This document shows, piece after piece, positions 15,447 to 25,120 of a DNA stretch of 64,000 nucleotides. The position numbers and the translations under genes are program-made. Under the pieces are notes generated by a model. That model was not told the origin of the DNA. It did no database searches and saw only the letters and a program-made list of their open reading frames with translations. This DNA comes from an uncultured Pelagibacteraceae bacterium. Its GTDB lineage: Bacteria; Pseudomonadota; Alphaproteobacteria; Pelagibacterales; Pelagibacteraceae. The stretch is taken from assembly GCA_902517615.1 (NCBI GenBank), contig CABYCY010000005.1, forward strand, positions 1 to 64,000. The letters are read 5' to 3'. Numbering within the stretch: the stretch's first letter is position 1; every line of letters begins with the position of its first letter.

Positions 15447-17176
15447 ATATTTTTGAATTATATTTAGATAAAGTTAAATCTATTATTGTTGAGTTAAGTA
15501 AAAAAAATCAACTTGTAATTCCAGAAACATTAAATGGTATTAATGCAGAAATACCACCACCAAAATTTGATTGTGATATTTCTACCAATGTTGCAATGGT
15601 TTTATCAAAATTAAATAAAACCTCTCCAATAGAACTAGCCGAAAAACTTGCGCCTGAAATAAAAAATATTGATGATCAAATTGAGTCTATATATATTGCT
15701 AAGCCTGGTTTCATAAACATTAAATTTAAACCATCTTTTTGGTCAAACTTTATTAAAGAAATAATTGATAACTCTAAAAAATTTGGAATTAATGAGAAGG
15801 AAACAAAAAATAATTATTTAGTTGAATTTGTATCAGCAAATCCCACTGGTCCTTTACATGTTGGTCATTGTCGAGGAGCTATTTTAGGCGATGTAATATC
15901 TAATGTTTTAACATTTAATAAACATAAGGTAACAAAAGAGTATTATGTAAATGATTACGGTAATCAAATTATAAATTTTACTAAATCTGTTTATTTTAGA
16001 ATAAGAGAAGTAAAATTTAACGAGAAATTCCCACAAGATAATCCTGATTTGTATCCAGGAGATTACTTAATTGATTTTGCAAAAAAAATAGTTTTGAATA
16101 ATTCAAACTTAAATTTTGATAATTATGATGCAATAAGCAACAAATTATCAGCCTTATCAATAGAACAGGCGCTGCTTCTAATTAAAAAGAACCTTAATAG
16201 CCTAGGAATTAATCATGATAATTTTGTCAGTGAAAAAAATATTGTTTCAAATAATGAAGTTGAGAGTGTAATAAAATTTTTAGAAAAAAATAAATTTATA
16301 TACAAAGGTAAAATTAAAGCTCCAGCTGGAGAGGATAATAAAAACTGGGTTGAAAGAGAGCAGCTGTTGTTCAAATCAACTGATTTTGGTGATGATAAAG
16401 ATAGAGCATTACAAAAATCTGATGGAGCTTGGACCTATTTTGCAAGCGATGTAGCTTATCATAAAAATAAAGTTGACCGTAAATTTGATTACTTAATTAA
16501 TATTCTTGGCGCAGATCACGCTGGTTATATTAAGAGAATTACATCTTCTGTAGAAGCTTTATCGGGAGAAAAAAATAAATTGATTTGTAAAGTTAGTCAG
16601 CTTGTAAAACTAATTAAAAACAACAAACCATTTAAGATGTCGAAAAGAAAAGGTGATTATATTACGGTTGATGATCTAATAGAAGAAGTTGGAAAAGATG
16701 CGACTAGATTTATAATGCTTAACAGAAGTAGTGATGTTGAGCTTGATTTTGATTTCGATGCAGTAAAAGAAAAATCAAAAGATAATCCATTGTATTATGT
16801 TCAATATTGTTATGCTAGAATTTCGTCTGTCTTTAGGCATGTTGGTAAAGATTTAAATTCAAATATTGAATTGAGTGATTTTAGTTTTGAGTACTCAAAT
16901 GATGAGATTAAAATTTTAAAAAAGATTTCTGAATGGCCTAAATGCATTGATGCAGTTTGTGCAAAACTGGAACCACACAGAATACCTATTTATTTATATG
17001 ATCTAGCTTCAGAATTTCATTCATATTGGAATCTTGGTAAACAAAAAACTGAAAAGAGATTTATTAATGATCAAAATAAAGTTTCACTAGATAAATTAAT
17101 TTTTTTAAAGGCAATATCTAATGTCATAAAATCCGGAATGGATATAGTTGGTGTAAATACACCACATAAAATGTAA
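15443..17176 (+). CDS. argS: Arginyl-tRNA synthetase
   Basis: Class I synthetase (577 aa). The N-terminal tRNA-recognition domain is followed by the HIGH-like motif NPTGPLHVGH near residue 135, the KMSKS-like FKMSKRKGDY near residue 395, and an all-helical anticodon-binding domain from about residue 460 (YVQYCYARISSVFRH). It overlaps dgt by 4 bases and the next gene by 1 base. Confidence 0.95.
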   Translation: MNIFELYLDKVKSIIVELSKKNQLVIPETLNGINAEIPPPKFDCDISTNVAMVLSKLNKTSPIELAEKLAPEIKNIDDQIESIYIAKPGFINIKFKPSFWSNFIKEIIDNSKKFGINEKETKNNYLVEFVSANPTGPLHVGHCRGAILGDVISNVLTFNKHKVTKEYYVNDYGNQIINFTKSVYFRIREVKFNEKFPQDNPDLYPGDYLIDFAKKIVLNNSNLNFDNYDAISNKLSALSIEQALLLIKKNLNSLGINHDNFVSEKNIVSNNEVESVIKFLEKNKFIYKGKIKAPAGEDNKNWVEREQLLFKSTDFGDDKDRALQKSDGAWTYFASDVAYHKNKVDRKFDYLINILGADHAGYIKRITSSVEALSGEKNKLICKVSQLVKLIKNNKPFKMSKRKGDYITVDDLIEEVGKDATRFIMLNRSSDVELDFDFDAVKEKSKDNPLYYVQYCYARISSVFRHVGKDLNSNIELSDFSFEYSNDEIKILKKISEWPKCIDAVCAKLEPHRIPIYLYDLASEFHSYWNLGKQKTEKRFINDQNKVSLDKLIFLKAISNVIKSGMDIVGVNTPHKM

Positions 17177-17436
17177 TGTTAAAAGAAATTAAGTATTTAA
17201 TTTTTATTTTTGTAATTGTTTTATTTATTTTTTTGACTGGTAAACACTATTTTTCAGATGTAAATAAAAAAAAATCATACAGGTCATATAAAAATAATGA
17301 TGAAAAAATTAAACTATATTCAAAAAATTTACCTGTTTTAGAAAATGATACAAAAAATGTTATAGAATACGTTAAGCAAACAAACAAAAAAAATAAGAAA
17401 AAGTTTAATTTCTGGAAACTTTTAGAAAATGATTAA
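17176..17436 (+). CDS. Small membrane-anchored protein in the place of a SPOR gene
   Basis: An 86-residue protein: one N-terminal membrane helix (residues 5-21, KYLIFIFVIVLFIFLTG) and a Lys-rich hydrophilic tail. No SPOR domain is seen. In other alphaproteobacteria the gene between argS and nagZ encodes a SPOR-domain cell-division protein, so this may be its shortened relative, an inference from position. It overlaps both neighbours. Confidence 0.65.
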   Translation: MLKEIKYLIFIFVIVLFIFLTGKHYFSDVNKKKSYRSYKNNDEKIKLYSKNLPVLENDTKNVIEYVKQTNKKNKKKFNFWKLLEND

Positions 17437-18379
17437 GAATAGAAGAGCTTTTATTGTTGGTTTAAAATCATTGACATTATCAAATAAGGAAATAATTTTT
17501 TTAAAGAAATACAAACCATGGGGTATTATTTTATTTTCAAGAAATATCAAGTCAATTGAACAAGCTAAAAAATTAACAGATAAAATTAAAAAAATATTTA
17601 AAGATAAAAAATACCCAATTTTAATTGATCAAGAAGGTGGACGTGTAAATCGATTAAATAAAATTATTTCATTTGATAATTTAACTTCTGAATATTTTGG
17701 AAATTTATTCATAAAAGATAAAAAAAAATTTAATATCATTTATAAATTATTTATAGACAAGACTTCATATTTGCTCAAAACAATTGGTGCAAATATAAAT
17801 ACTGTTCCATTGTTAGATCTTAGAGTTAAAGGAGCAAGTAATATTATTGGTAATAGATCTTTTTCAAAAAATAAAAAAATTATCTCTAAAATTGGAGATA
17901 AATGCATTAATATTTCTCATGAAAACTCTATCGGAACTGTTATTAAACACATACCTGGTCATGGATTAGCAAAGGTAGACAGCCATAAATTTACTCCTGT
18001 GGTTACAAAATCTTTAAATTATTTGAATAAAAATGATTTTTTTCCTTTTAAGAATAAACACAGTTATTTTGCAATGACAGCACATATAATTTATCGAAGT
18101 ATTGATAAATTAAATACTGCGACACACTCAAAAAAAATTATAAAATTAATAAGAAATAAAATAGGTTTTAAAAACATTTTGATTTCAGACGATTTATCAA
18201 TGAAAAGTTTAAAAGATGATTTGCAAACAAATGTAATTAAAACATTTAGTGCAGGTTGTAATCTTGCCCTTCATTGTAATGGAAAATTGTCTGAAATGAA
18301 GATTGTTGGTGATAATTCACCGAAGCTCAATAATTTTATTATAAAAAAAACATCGTTATTTTATAAATTTTTAAGTTAA
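17429..18379 (+). CDS. nagZ: Beta-N-acetylhexosaminidase
   Basis: A GH3 enzyme (316 aa) that removes N-acetylglucosamine from peptidoglycan fragments during wall recycling. Family motifs: ILIDQEGGRVNRL, NTVPLLDLRVKG, the catalytic loop KHIPGHGLAKVDSHK, and ILISDDLSMKSL with the nucleophile Asp. It overlaps the preceding small gene by 8 bases and is 8 bases before scpA. Confidence 0.88.
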   Translation: MIKNRRAFIVGLKSLTLSNKEIIFLKKYKPWGIILFSRNIKSIEQAKKLTDKIKKIFKDKKYPILIDQEGGRVNRLNKIISFDNLTSEYFGNLFIKDKKKFNIIYKLFIDKTSYLLKTIGANINTVPLLDLRVKGASNIIGNRSFSKNKKIISKIGDKCINISHENSIGTVIKHIPGHGLAKVDSHKFTPVVTKSLNYLNKNDFFPFKNKHSYFAMTAHIIYRSIDKLNTATHSKKIIKLIRNKIGFKNILISDDLSMKSLKDDLQTNVIKTFSAGCNLALHCNGKLSEMKIVGDNSPKLNNFIIKKTSLFYKFLS

Positions 18380-18387
18380 TATCTGAC

Positions 18388-19131
18388 ATGACCATTTCTG
18401 ATTCTGCTTTATTTAATGTCGATATAAATAATTATAATGGACCTCTAGATGTATTGTTAGATTTAGCTAAAGCTCAAAAAGTAGATCTTGAGGAAATATC
18501 AATTACAACACTAGCAGATCAGTTTCATGATTATATCACAAATGAAAAAAACTTAAATTTAGAAATTGCCTCTGAATATTTGATGATGGCAACTTGGTTA
18601 GCATATTTAAAATCTAAATTACTACTTCCAGGCACACCTGAGGAAGAATTTAAAGTTCAAGAGGTTGCTGAAAAATTAAAATTACAACTCAAAAAATTGG
18701 AGTTGATAAGAATGCTTTCTGAACAAATGCTTAAAAGAAAAAGATTAGGAAGAGAAATTCGATCAAGAGGAATGAAAGGAAATATAAGATCAATTTATAG
18801 CACTGAATATAATTTAAGTTTATTTGAACTTCTAAAGTCGTATTCAACAATCATTATGACTAAAGACTTTCAAAAAATGAATATTCCTAAATTACCTGTA
18901 TTTACTACTGAAGATGGCATTACAACTATAAGAGAATTTTTTGGTAAACTAATTGATTGGAAAAAATTAGATGATTTGATTCCTGAAAATTTTAAAAATG
19001 GTTCAAAATATAAGCGTACTGGTAAAGCTGGTATATTTGCTGGTTCATTAGAGCTAGTTAAAGAAGGCAACCTAACCATGAAACAGAATAAATTATTTGA
19101 TGATATTTATGTAAAGGAAAATAATGATTAA
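18388..19131 (+). CDS. scpA: Segregation and condensation protein A
   Basis: Kleisin subunit of the SMC condensin complex (247 aa). The N-terminal NYNGPLDVLLDLAKAQKVDL and ATWLAYLKSKLLLPG are hallmark ScpA sequence, followed by an acidic linker and C-terminal winged helix. It overlaps scpB by 8 bases, the usual scpA-scpB pairing. Confidence 0.92.
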   Translation: MTISDSALFNVDINNYNGPLDVLLDLAKAQKVDLEEISITTLADQFHDYITNEKNLNLEIASEYLMMATWLAYLKSKLLLPGTPEEEFKVQEVAEKLKLQLKKLELIRMLSEQMLKRKRLGREIRSRGMKGNIRSIYSTEYNLSLFELLKSYSTIIMTKDFQKMNIPKLPVFTTEDGITTIREFFGKLIDWKKLDDLIPENFKNGSKYKRTGKAGIFAGSLELVKEGNLTMKQNKLFDDIYVKENND

Positions 19132-19825
19132 AAAAGAAAAAGTTGTAAAAGATAATATCGTTAAATTTCCTTCTAAGTTAACTGATTTAGAAAAAGAAAT
19201 TGAAGCAATTATTTTTGCTGCCGCTGAACCATTAGATGTTGATACAATTGAAAGCAAGATTACAAAAAAAGGTAGTGTAATTAAGTCCCTAGAGAAGTTG
19301 CAGCAAGAATACACTCATCGTGGAATTAATCTGGTTTGTATAAAAGATAAGTGGTCTTTTAGAACTTCACCAAATTTATCAAATTTAATGTCTAAAGAAA
19401 AGACTGTTGAAAAGAAACTTTCAAGAGCTGCTGTTGAGACTTTAGCTATAATTGTTTATCACCAGCCTGTTACTAGAGCAGAGATTGAGGAAATAAGAGG
19501 TGTTGCTTTTGGAACAAATACTCTCGAAATTTTGATGGAACTAAGTTGGGTTAAGCCAGGTGGCCGCAAAGATGTGCCCGGTAGACCAATTCAGTATATA
19601 ACAACTGAAGAATTTTTAAGTCATTTTAATCTTCAAAAATTATCTGATTTACCAACAATTGATGAATTGGGTGCTGCTGGTTTAATTGACAGCACAAGTA
19701 TTGATAGTGCAATCTTTGGAACCGGTAAATTCTATAAAGAAAAACAGGAGGAAAAAAAAGAGGATATTTATTCTAATATTGACGAGATGTTAAATAGCAC
19801 TCTTGATACAGAAGAGAAAGATTAA
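19124..19825 (+). CDS. scpB: Segregation and condensation protein B
   Basis: Partner of ScpA in SMC condensin (233 aa). Two winged helices are apparent: EIEAIIFAAAEPLD in the first, and ETLAIIVYHQPVTRAEIEEI with RGV and GRKDVPGRPIQYITT in the second. The C-terminal 40 residues are acidic and low-complexity. A 47-bp spacer separates it from tatA. Confidence 0.92.
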   Translation: MIKKEKVVKDNIVKFPSKLTDLEKEIEAIIFAAAEPLDVDTIESKITKKGSVIKSLEKLQQEYTHRGINLVCIKDKWSFRTSPNLSNLMSKEKTVEKKLSRAAVETLAIIVYHQPVTRAEIEEIRGVAFGTNTLEILMELSWVKPGGRKDVPGRPIQYITTEEFLSHFNLQKLSDLPTIDELGAAGLIDSTSIDSAIFGTGKFYKEKQEEKKEDIYSNIDEMLNSTLDTEEKD

Positions 19826-19872
19826 CAAAAAAGTAACTTTTAAATCATTTATAAAAAGGTTATAAGTTTTTC

Positions 19873-20073
19873 ATGAGTATAGGAATTTGGCAAATAGCAA
19901 TCGTAGTAATTTTAGTAGTCTTATTATTTGGACGAGGTAAAATCTCTAGTCTTATGGGCGATGTAGCTAAGGGAATTAAAAGTTTTAAAAAAGGAATGGC
20001 ATCAGATGTTGCTGATGATACAGAGCCAAAAAATATTTCCGACGAAAATAAAGACTCAGAAAATAAAGATTAA
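19873..20073 (+). CDS. tatA: Sec-independent translocase protein TatA
   Basis: A 66-residue TatA: short N-terminal membrane helix ([16 protein letters not shown]), hinge and amphipathic helix with [20 protein letters not shown], then a charged tail. TatA multimers form the protein-conducting path of the twin-arginine system. It is first of tatA-tatB-tatC. Confidence 0.93.
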   Translation: MSIGIWQIAIVVILVVLLFGRGKISSLMGDVAKGIKSFKKGMASDVADDTEPKNISDENKDSENKD

Positions 20074-20078
20074 ATCAC

Positions 20079-20300
20079 ATGCCTACTATTGGTTGGTTTG
20101 AGATATTAATTGTTGTAGGTATTGCAATTGTTGTTCTTGGACCAAAAGATTTTCCAATAATGTTAAAGAAAGCTGGCTCTTGGATAGGAACTGCAAAAAG
20201 ATATGTAAGCAACATTCAAAATGAAGTTTCTAATTTAGAAATTGATGAAGAAAAAATAGACACCGAAATAAAAAAAGAAACTAAAAAAGATGAGCAATGA
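20079..20300 (+). CDS. tatB: Sec-independent translocase protein TatB (short)
   Basis: A 73-residue protein with a TatB-type N-terminus (IGWFEILIVVGIAIVVLGPK, with the conserved Glu and Gly-Pro) and amphipathic helix, then an acidic/Lys tail. It is much shorter than the roughly 170-residue E. coli TatB, consistent with genome streamlining. The start follows the tatA stop by 5 bases and the end overlaps tatC by 11. Confidence 0.88.
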   Translation: MPTIGWFEILIVVGIAIVVLGPKDFPIMLKKAGSWIGTAKRYVSNIQNEVSNLEIDEEKIDTEIKKETKKDEQ

Positions 20301-21060
20301 AGAAAATGAAGGTGGATTTGTAAGCCATCTGACTGAACTCAGAAAAAGGTTAATACATAGTTTTATATTTCTAATTATATTTTTTATTATTTGTTATATA
20401 TTTGCAGAACATATTTACGGTTTTTTAGTTGACCCATTTGCTAAAGCAGTAAAAGATGATGGATCTGAAAGAAGGCTTATTTTTACAGCATTACAAGAAA
20501 CTTTTCTAACATATATTAAGGTATCATTTTTCACTGCTTTTTTTGTAACATGTCCATTTATTTTAATGCAAATATGGAAATTTATTGCCCCTGGATTGTA
20601 TAAACATGAGAAAGTTGCGATTATTCCATATCTTGTATTAACACCTATTCTATTCTTTCTAGGTGGAATGCTTGTTTATTATTTAATAATGCCTCTAGCT
20701 ATTAAATTTTTCTTATCTTTTGAAAGTACAGGAATGTCTACAAGTTTACCAATTCAATTAGAAGCTAAGGTAAATGAATACTTGTCATTAGTTATGAAGT
20801 TAATTTTTGCATTCGGCATAAGTTTTCAATTACCTATCGTTTTAAGTTTATTAGCAAGAATAGGCGTTGTTGATAGTCAATTTTTAAAAAAGAGAAGAAA
20901 GTATGTTGTGGTAATTATATTTGCAGCAGCAGCATTACTTACACCACCAGATCCAATAACTCAAATTGGTTTAGCTATTCCATTATTAATTTTATATGAA
21001 TTATCAATATTTTCAGTAAAATTTATAGAAAATAAAAATTTAGAAAAAACAGATGCATAA
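20290..21060 (+). CDS. tatC: Sec-independent translocase protein TatC
   Basis: Six-helix TatC (256 aa), the receptor for twin-arginine signal peptides. Seen: FVSHLTELRKRLIHS at the N-terminus, ALQETFLTYIKVSFF, FIAPGLYKHEK and LLTPPDPITQIGLAIPLLILYE. It overlaps serS by 8 bases. A likely client in this window is the M48 protease at 34963-35787. Confidence 0.95.
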   Translation: MSNEENEGGFVSHLTELRKRLIHSFIFLIIFFIICYIFAEHIYGFLVDPFAKAVKDDGSERRLIFTALQETFLTYIKVSFFTAFFVTCPFILMQIWKFIAPGLYKHEKVAIIPYLVLTPILFFLGGMLVYYLIMPLAIKFFLSFESTGMSTSLPIQLEAKVNEYLSLVMKLIFAFGISFQLPIVLSLLARIGVVDSQFLKKRRKYVVVIIFAAAALLTPPDPITQIGLAIPLLILYELSIFSVKFIENKNLEKTDA

Positions 21061-22312
21061 TTTAAAAGATATACGAAAAGATTTTTCTAAATTTGAAGAA
21101 GATCTTAAAAAACGTTTAGTTAAAATTGATTTTGCAAATTTAAAAAAAATTGATGAATTAAATAGAGATTTAATTCAAAAAAAAGAAACCCTGGAAAAAG
21201 AAAAAAAAAATATTTCAAAATCTAAAGATGAAAGTTTATTTAAAAAATCAAAAGCAATATCTTTGGAATTAGAAAAAATTGTTGAACAACAAAAAAAGAT
21301 TAAATCAGAATTAGACAGTGTATTGTCCAATATACCAAACATCCCTCATAAAGATGTCCCAAAAGGAAAAGATGAAAATGATAATGTAGAAATTTTAAAA
21401 AACGGAAAAGTTCCTAAATTTGATTTTAAACCTAAATCTCATTATGAACTGGGTGAAGATTTAGGTATGCTAGATTTTGAACTTGCAACAAAAACAACAG
21501 GGTCAAGATTTGTATTTGTAAAAAGAGAATTAGCATTATTAGAAAGAGCTTTATCAAATTTTATGCTAGACACTCATGTTTTACAAAATGGCTATCAAGA
21601 AATTTCACCACCATTGATAGCTTCCGATATTACAATGTATGGAACAGGTCAATTACCAAAATTTGAGAATGATCAATTTGAAATAAAATTTGATGAAGGA
21701 AGTGATAGAAAATTTTTAATCCCAACTGCAGAAGTTATATTAACAAATATTGTTAAAAACAAAATTTTAAATGAAAAAGATTTACCAATGAGATTTGTTG
21801 CTTCAACTCCATGTTTTAGAAAAGAAGCTGGTAGTTATGGTAAGGATACAAAAGGAATGATTAGGCAGCATCAATTTTATAAAGTTGAAATGGTAAGTAT
21901 TGTTGAAAAAGAAAAATGCTTAGAGGAGCTAGAGCGTATGACTAATTGTGCTACAGATATACTTGATAAGTTAGAATTACCTTATAGAAAAGTTATCTTA
22001 TGTTCTGGTGATATGGGTTTTAGTGCTGAAAAAACTTATGATATCGAAGTATGGTTACCATCAGAAAATAAATATCGTGAAATATCATCATGTTCATCTT
22101 GTTCAACATTCCAGGCACAAAGAATGAAATCAAGATACAAAAATAAAAATAAAGAAACTGTTTTTGCTGGTACATTGAATGGAAGTGGTTTGGCTGTGGG
22201 AAGAACTTTAATTGCTATTTTGGAAAACTATCAACAAAAAGATGGTTCAATTATTATTCCTAAAGTGTTGCGACCGTATATGAATAATTTAGATTTGATT
22301 TCAGTTAAATAA
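21053..22312 (+). CDS. serS: Seryl-tRNA synthetase
   Basis: Class II synthetase (419 aa) with the N-terminal antiparallel coiled coil (residues 25-100, very rich in Lys and Glu) and catalytic core: motif 2 region RFVASTPCFRKEAGSYGKDT and GMIRQHQFYKVEM, motif 3 GSGLAVGRTLIAILENYQ. Its start lies inside the tatC 3' end. Confidence 0.95.
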   Translation: MHNLKDIRKDFSKFEEDLKKRLVKIDFANLKKIDELNRDLIQKKETLEKEKKNISKSKDESLFKKSKAISLELEKIVEQQKKIKSELDSVLSNIPNIPHKDVPKGKDENDNVEILKNGKVPKFDFKPKSHYELGEDLGMLDFELATKTTGSRFVFVKRELALLERALSNFMLDTHVLQNGYQEISPPLIASDITMYGTGQLPKFENDQFEIKFDEGSDRKFLIPTAEVILTNIVKNKILNEKDLPMRFVASTPCFRKEAGSYGKDTKGMIRQHQFYKVEMVSIVEKEKCLEELERMTNCATDILDKLELPYRKVILCSGDMGFSAEKTYDIEVWLPSENKYREISSCSSCSTFQAQRMKSRYKNKNKETVFAGTLNGSGLAVGRTLIAILENYQQKDGSIIIPKVLRPYMNNLDLISVK

Positions 22313-22367
22313 AGTTGTTTTAATCAAATAGATAGTATAAATATTCACATAATTTATAAGGAGATTT

Positions 22368-22661
22368 ATGGAAGGTTCAGGAATAGGACAATTTATACCA
22401 CTAATTTTAATTTTTGTTATTTTTTATTTTTTCTTAATCAGACCACAACAAAAGAAAGTGAAAGAACATAAGGCAATGGTTGAAAGTCTAAAAAGAGGTG
22501 ACAAGGTTGTTACTTCTGGTGGTATCACTGGTAAAGTTGAGAGACTGATTGATAATGATAAAGTTGAAGTTGAAATAGCTGAAAATGTAAAAGTTGAGAT
22601 TGTTAAATCAACTGGTATTCAAAGTCTCTTAGATACAAATACACAAGAAGTTAAAAAATAA
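22368..22661 (+). CDS. yajC: Preprotein translocase subunit YajC
   Basis: A 97-residue protein with one N-terminal helix and the YajC hallmark FFLIRPQQKKVKEHKAMVES followed by LKRGDKVVTSGGITGKV. It is part of the SecDF-YajC membrane complex. A strong AAGGAG lies 7 bases before the ATG, and a 55-bp spacer from serS may carry its own promoter. Confidence 0.95.
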   Translation: MEGSGIGQFIPLILIFVIFYFFLIRPQQKKVKEHKAMVESLKRGDKVVTSGGITGKVERLIDNDKVEVEIAENVKVEIVKSTGIQSLLDTNTQEVKK

Positions 22662-22675
22662 TAATTTTTAGTTAA

Positions 22676-24229
22676 GTGCTTTATTTTTCTAAATTAAGAA
22701 TTTTATTTATATCTCTATTTTCAATTCTTTTTGTTTTGATAGCGTCATCAAACCTATTTAAATTTGATGATAGTTTTTTTAATAAAAAAATTAATTTAGG
22801 ATTAGATCTTCAGGGTGGATCTTATTTGCTACTAGAAATTGATAATAAACCCGTAATAGAGCAGAAACTTCAAAATCTTACAACAACTATAAGAAATTAT
22901 TTCAAAGAAAATGATATTAAAATAAATAATATTAAAATTGAAAACCAAAATATTTTTTTTAATGTAACTAATGATAAGAAACAATCAGTAATAGATGTAT
23001 TTCAAGATGAAGAGAGTGACTTAAACCCTTACTATCCAAGATTTAAATCACATCAACTTGAAATCGAAGATACAGGATTAAATCTTAAAGTTAACTTTTC
23101 AAGACAAGGATTGATAAAATTAAAAACTTCCTCACAAGACCAGGCAATAGAAATAGTGAGACGAAGAGTAGATGAAGTAGGAACTAATGAGCCTAATATA
23201 TTAAAGAGAGGCAATAACCGTATTTTAGTTGAACTTCCTGGTTTGGATGACCCTATGAGGATTAAATCACTACTTGGAAAGACTGCAAATCTTACATTTA
23301 GGTTTGTAACAAACAATGAAAATGACAGATTTGGAGTTGAGAAATTAAAATTTGAAAATGGTCTGGAAGAAGCTGTTGTTAGTAAAAGGATAATAATAAG
23401 TGGAGAAAATTTGTTAGATGCACAGCCTAAAATGGATACACAAACAAATCAAACTATTGTTTCATTTACTCTTGACAGGGTAGGTGCAAAAAGATTTGGT
23501 AAAGCTACTTCTACAGGCATAGGCAAACAATTAGCTATTGTTTTGGATGGTAAAATTATTAGTGCTCCAGTTGTTAGAGACACTATAGCAAGTGGATCAG
23601 GCCAAATTAGTGGTGGTTTTACTTTTCAATCTGCAACAGATTTAGCATTGTTATTAAGATCAGGTGCTTTACCAGCACCACTAGAAATTATCGAAGAAAG
23701 AACTGTTGGACCTGATCTAGGTCAAGATTCGATCAATGCTGGTATGATTGCTTTAGCAATTGGTTTTATGTTGGTTATAATATTTATGTTTGTTAAGTAT
23801 AAAGTTTTTGGATTAATTACTAATATTACACTAATTGTTAATTTATTTATCCTTTTAGGAGTATTAACACTTTTTGAAGCAACATTAACCCTACCTGGTA
23901 TTGCAGGTATTATATTAACTGTCGGTATGGCAGTCGATGCTAATGTTTTAATATTTGAAAGAATTAAAGAAGAATTAAAAGATGAAAAAAACAATATCTT
24001 AGCATTTGATGGTGGTTATACAAAATCAAGAACAGCTATTTTAGACGCTAATATTACAACTTTATTAGCTGCAATTATTTTATTTTTTATGGGTTCCGGA
24101 CCGGTAAAAGGTTTTGCTGTAACATTAGGTGTAGGAATATTTACGACGCTATTCTCTGTTTATTTCATAGCAAGATTATTCACCAGTATATATGTGGCAA
24201 GAAACAAAGATAAGGAAAGTTTAATATAA
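22676..24229 (+). CDS. secD: Protein translocase subunit SecD
   Basis: RND-type membrane protein (517 aa) that uses the proton gradient to aid Sec export. The N-terminal helix is followed by KINLGLDLQGGSYLLLEID (D1), a long periplasmic P1 domain, then LPAPLEIIEERTVGPDLGQD and the C-terminal helix bundle with GMAVDANVLIFERIKEE. The start is GTG at 22676; no in-frame ATG lies near enough to keep the first helix. It shares one base with secF. Confidence 0.94.
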   Translation: MLYFSKLRILFISLFSILFVLIASSNLFKFDDSFFNKKINLGLDLQGGSYLLLEIDNKPVIEQKLQNLTTTIRNYFKENDIKINNIKIENQNIFFNVTNDKKQSVIDVFQDEESDLNPYYPRFKSHQLEIEDTGLNLKVNFSRQGLIKLKTSSQDQAIEIVRRRVDEVGTNEPNILKRGNNRILVELPGLDDPMRIKSLLGKTANLTFRFVTNNENDRFGVEKLKFENGLEEAVVSKRIIISGENLLDAQPKMDTQTNQTIVSFTLDRVGAKRFGKATSTGIGKQLAIVLDGKIISAPVVRDTIASGSGQISGGFTFQSATDLALLLRSGALPAPLEIIEERTVGPDLGQDSINAGMIALAIGFMLVIIFMFVKYKVFGLITNITLIVNLFILLGVLTLFEATLTLPGIAGIILTVGMAVDANVLIFERIKEELKDEKNNILAFDGGYTKSRTAILDANITTLLAAIILFFMGSGPVKGFAVTLGVGIFTTLFSVYFIARLFTSIYVARNKDKESLI

Positions 24230-25119
24230 TGATTGCTTTCAACAAATATTATAATCACTTTAATTTATTATCAACAGCTTTAATTGTTTGTTCTTTATTA
24301 CTACTTGTTTTTAAAGGACTTAATTTCGGTATTGATTTTAAAGGTGGTACTTTAATTGAATTAAGGGCATCAGATTCTAAAATTAATGTCAGCACATTAA
24401 GAGATAAGTTTAATCAAATGAATTTAGGTGATATTTCAGTTAAAAAATTTGGTAACAATACCGATTTTCTTATTAAATTTGAAAATAAAGATAACAAGAA
24501 AAATATAATTGAAGAAATAAAATCTAATTTAGATAATACTTTTGCTAACAACTATGACTTTAGAAGAGTAGAGAATGTTGGTCCTAAAGTTAGCGCAGAG
24601 TTATTAAAATCAGGTGTAATTGCAATATCATTATCCTTAGCTTTAATGCTAATCTATATTTGGATTAGATTTGAGTGGCAATTTAGTTTAGGTGCAATTC
24701 TTGCACTATTTCATGATGTTATTGTTACCTTAGGTGTTTTTTCACTATTTAGTTTGGAGATTAATTTGTCAATTATTGCAGCTGTACTAACTATTGTTGG
24801 TTATTCTATGAATGATACAGTGGTAATTTTTGACAGAGTCAGAGAAAACTTAAGAAAATATTCAGATATAAAAATATTTGAATTAACAAATATTTCTATT
24901 AACGAAACTTTATCAAGAACAATTATTACTTCAGCAACTACATTACTAGCCTTACTAGCAATATATTTTTTTGGTGGAGAGATTCTAAAAGGATTTTCTC
25001 TTGCGATGATACTTGGAGTAGTCTTTGGAACATACTCTTCAATCTATATTGCAAATACTGTATTGGTAAGACTAAGAGTATCTCAAAAAACAGTCTTAAG
25101 AGAAGATGATCAAAAATAA
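24229..25119 (+). CDS. secF: Protein translocase subunit SecF
   Basis: Partner of SecD (296 aa), with LNFGIDFKGGTLIELR near the N-terminus, VGPKVSAELLKSG, ALFHDVIVTLG and YSMNDTVVIFDRVRENLR in the six-helix core. TAATG overlap with secD indicates translational coupling. It converges on the PuuD-like gene one base away. Confidence 0.94.
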   Translation: MIAFNKYYNHFNLLSTALIVCSLLLLVFKGLNFGIDFKGGTLIELRASDSKINVSTLRDKFNQMNLGDISVKKFGNNTDFLIKFENKDNKKNIIEEIKSNLDNTFANNYDFRRVENVGPKVSAELLKSGVIAISLSLALMLIYIWIRFEWQFSLGAILALFHDVIVTLGVFSLFSLEINLSIIAAVLTIVGYSMNDTVVIFDRVRENLRKYSDIKIFELTNISINETLSRTIITSATTLLALLAIYFFGGEILKGFSLAMILGVVFGTYSSIYIANTVLVRLRVSQKTVLREDDQK

Positions 25120-25120
25120 A

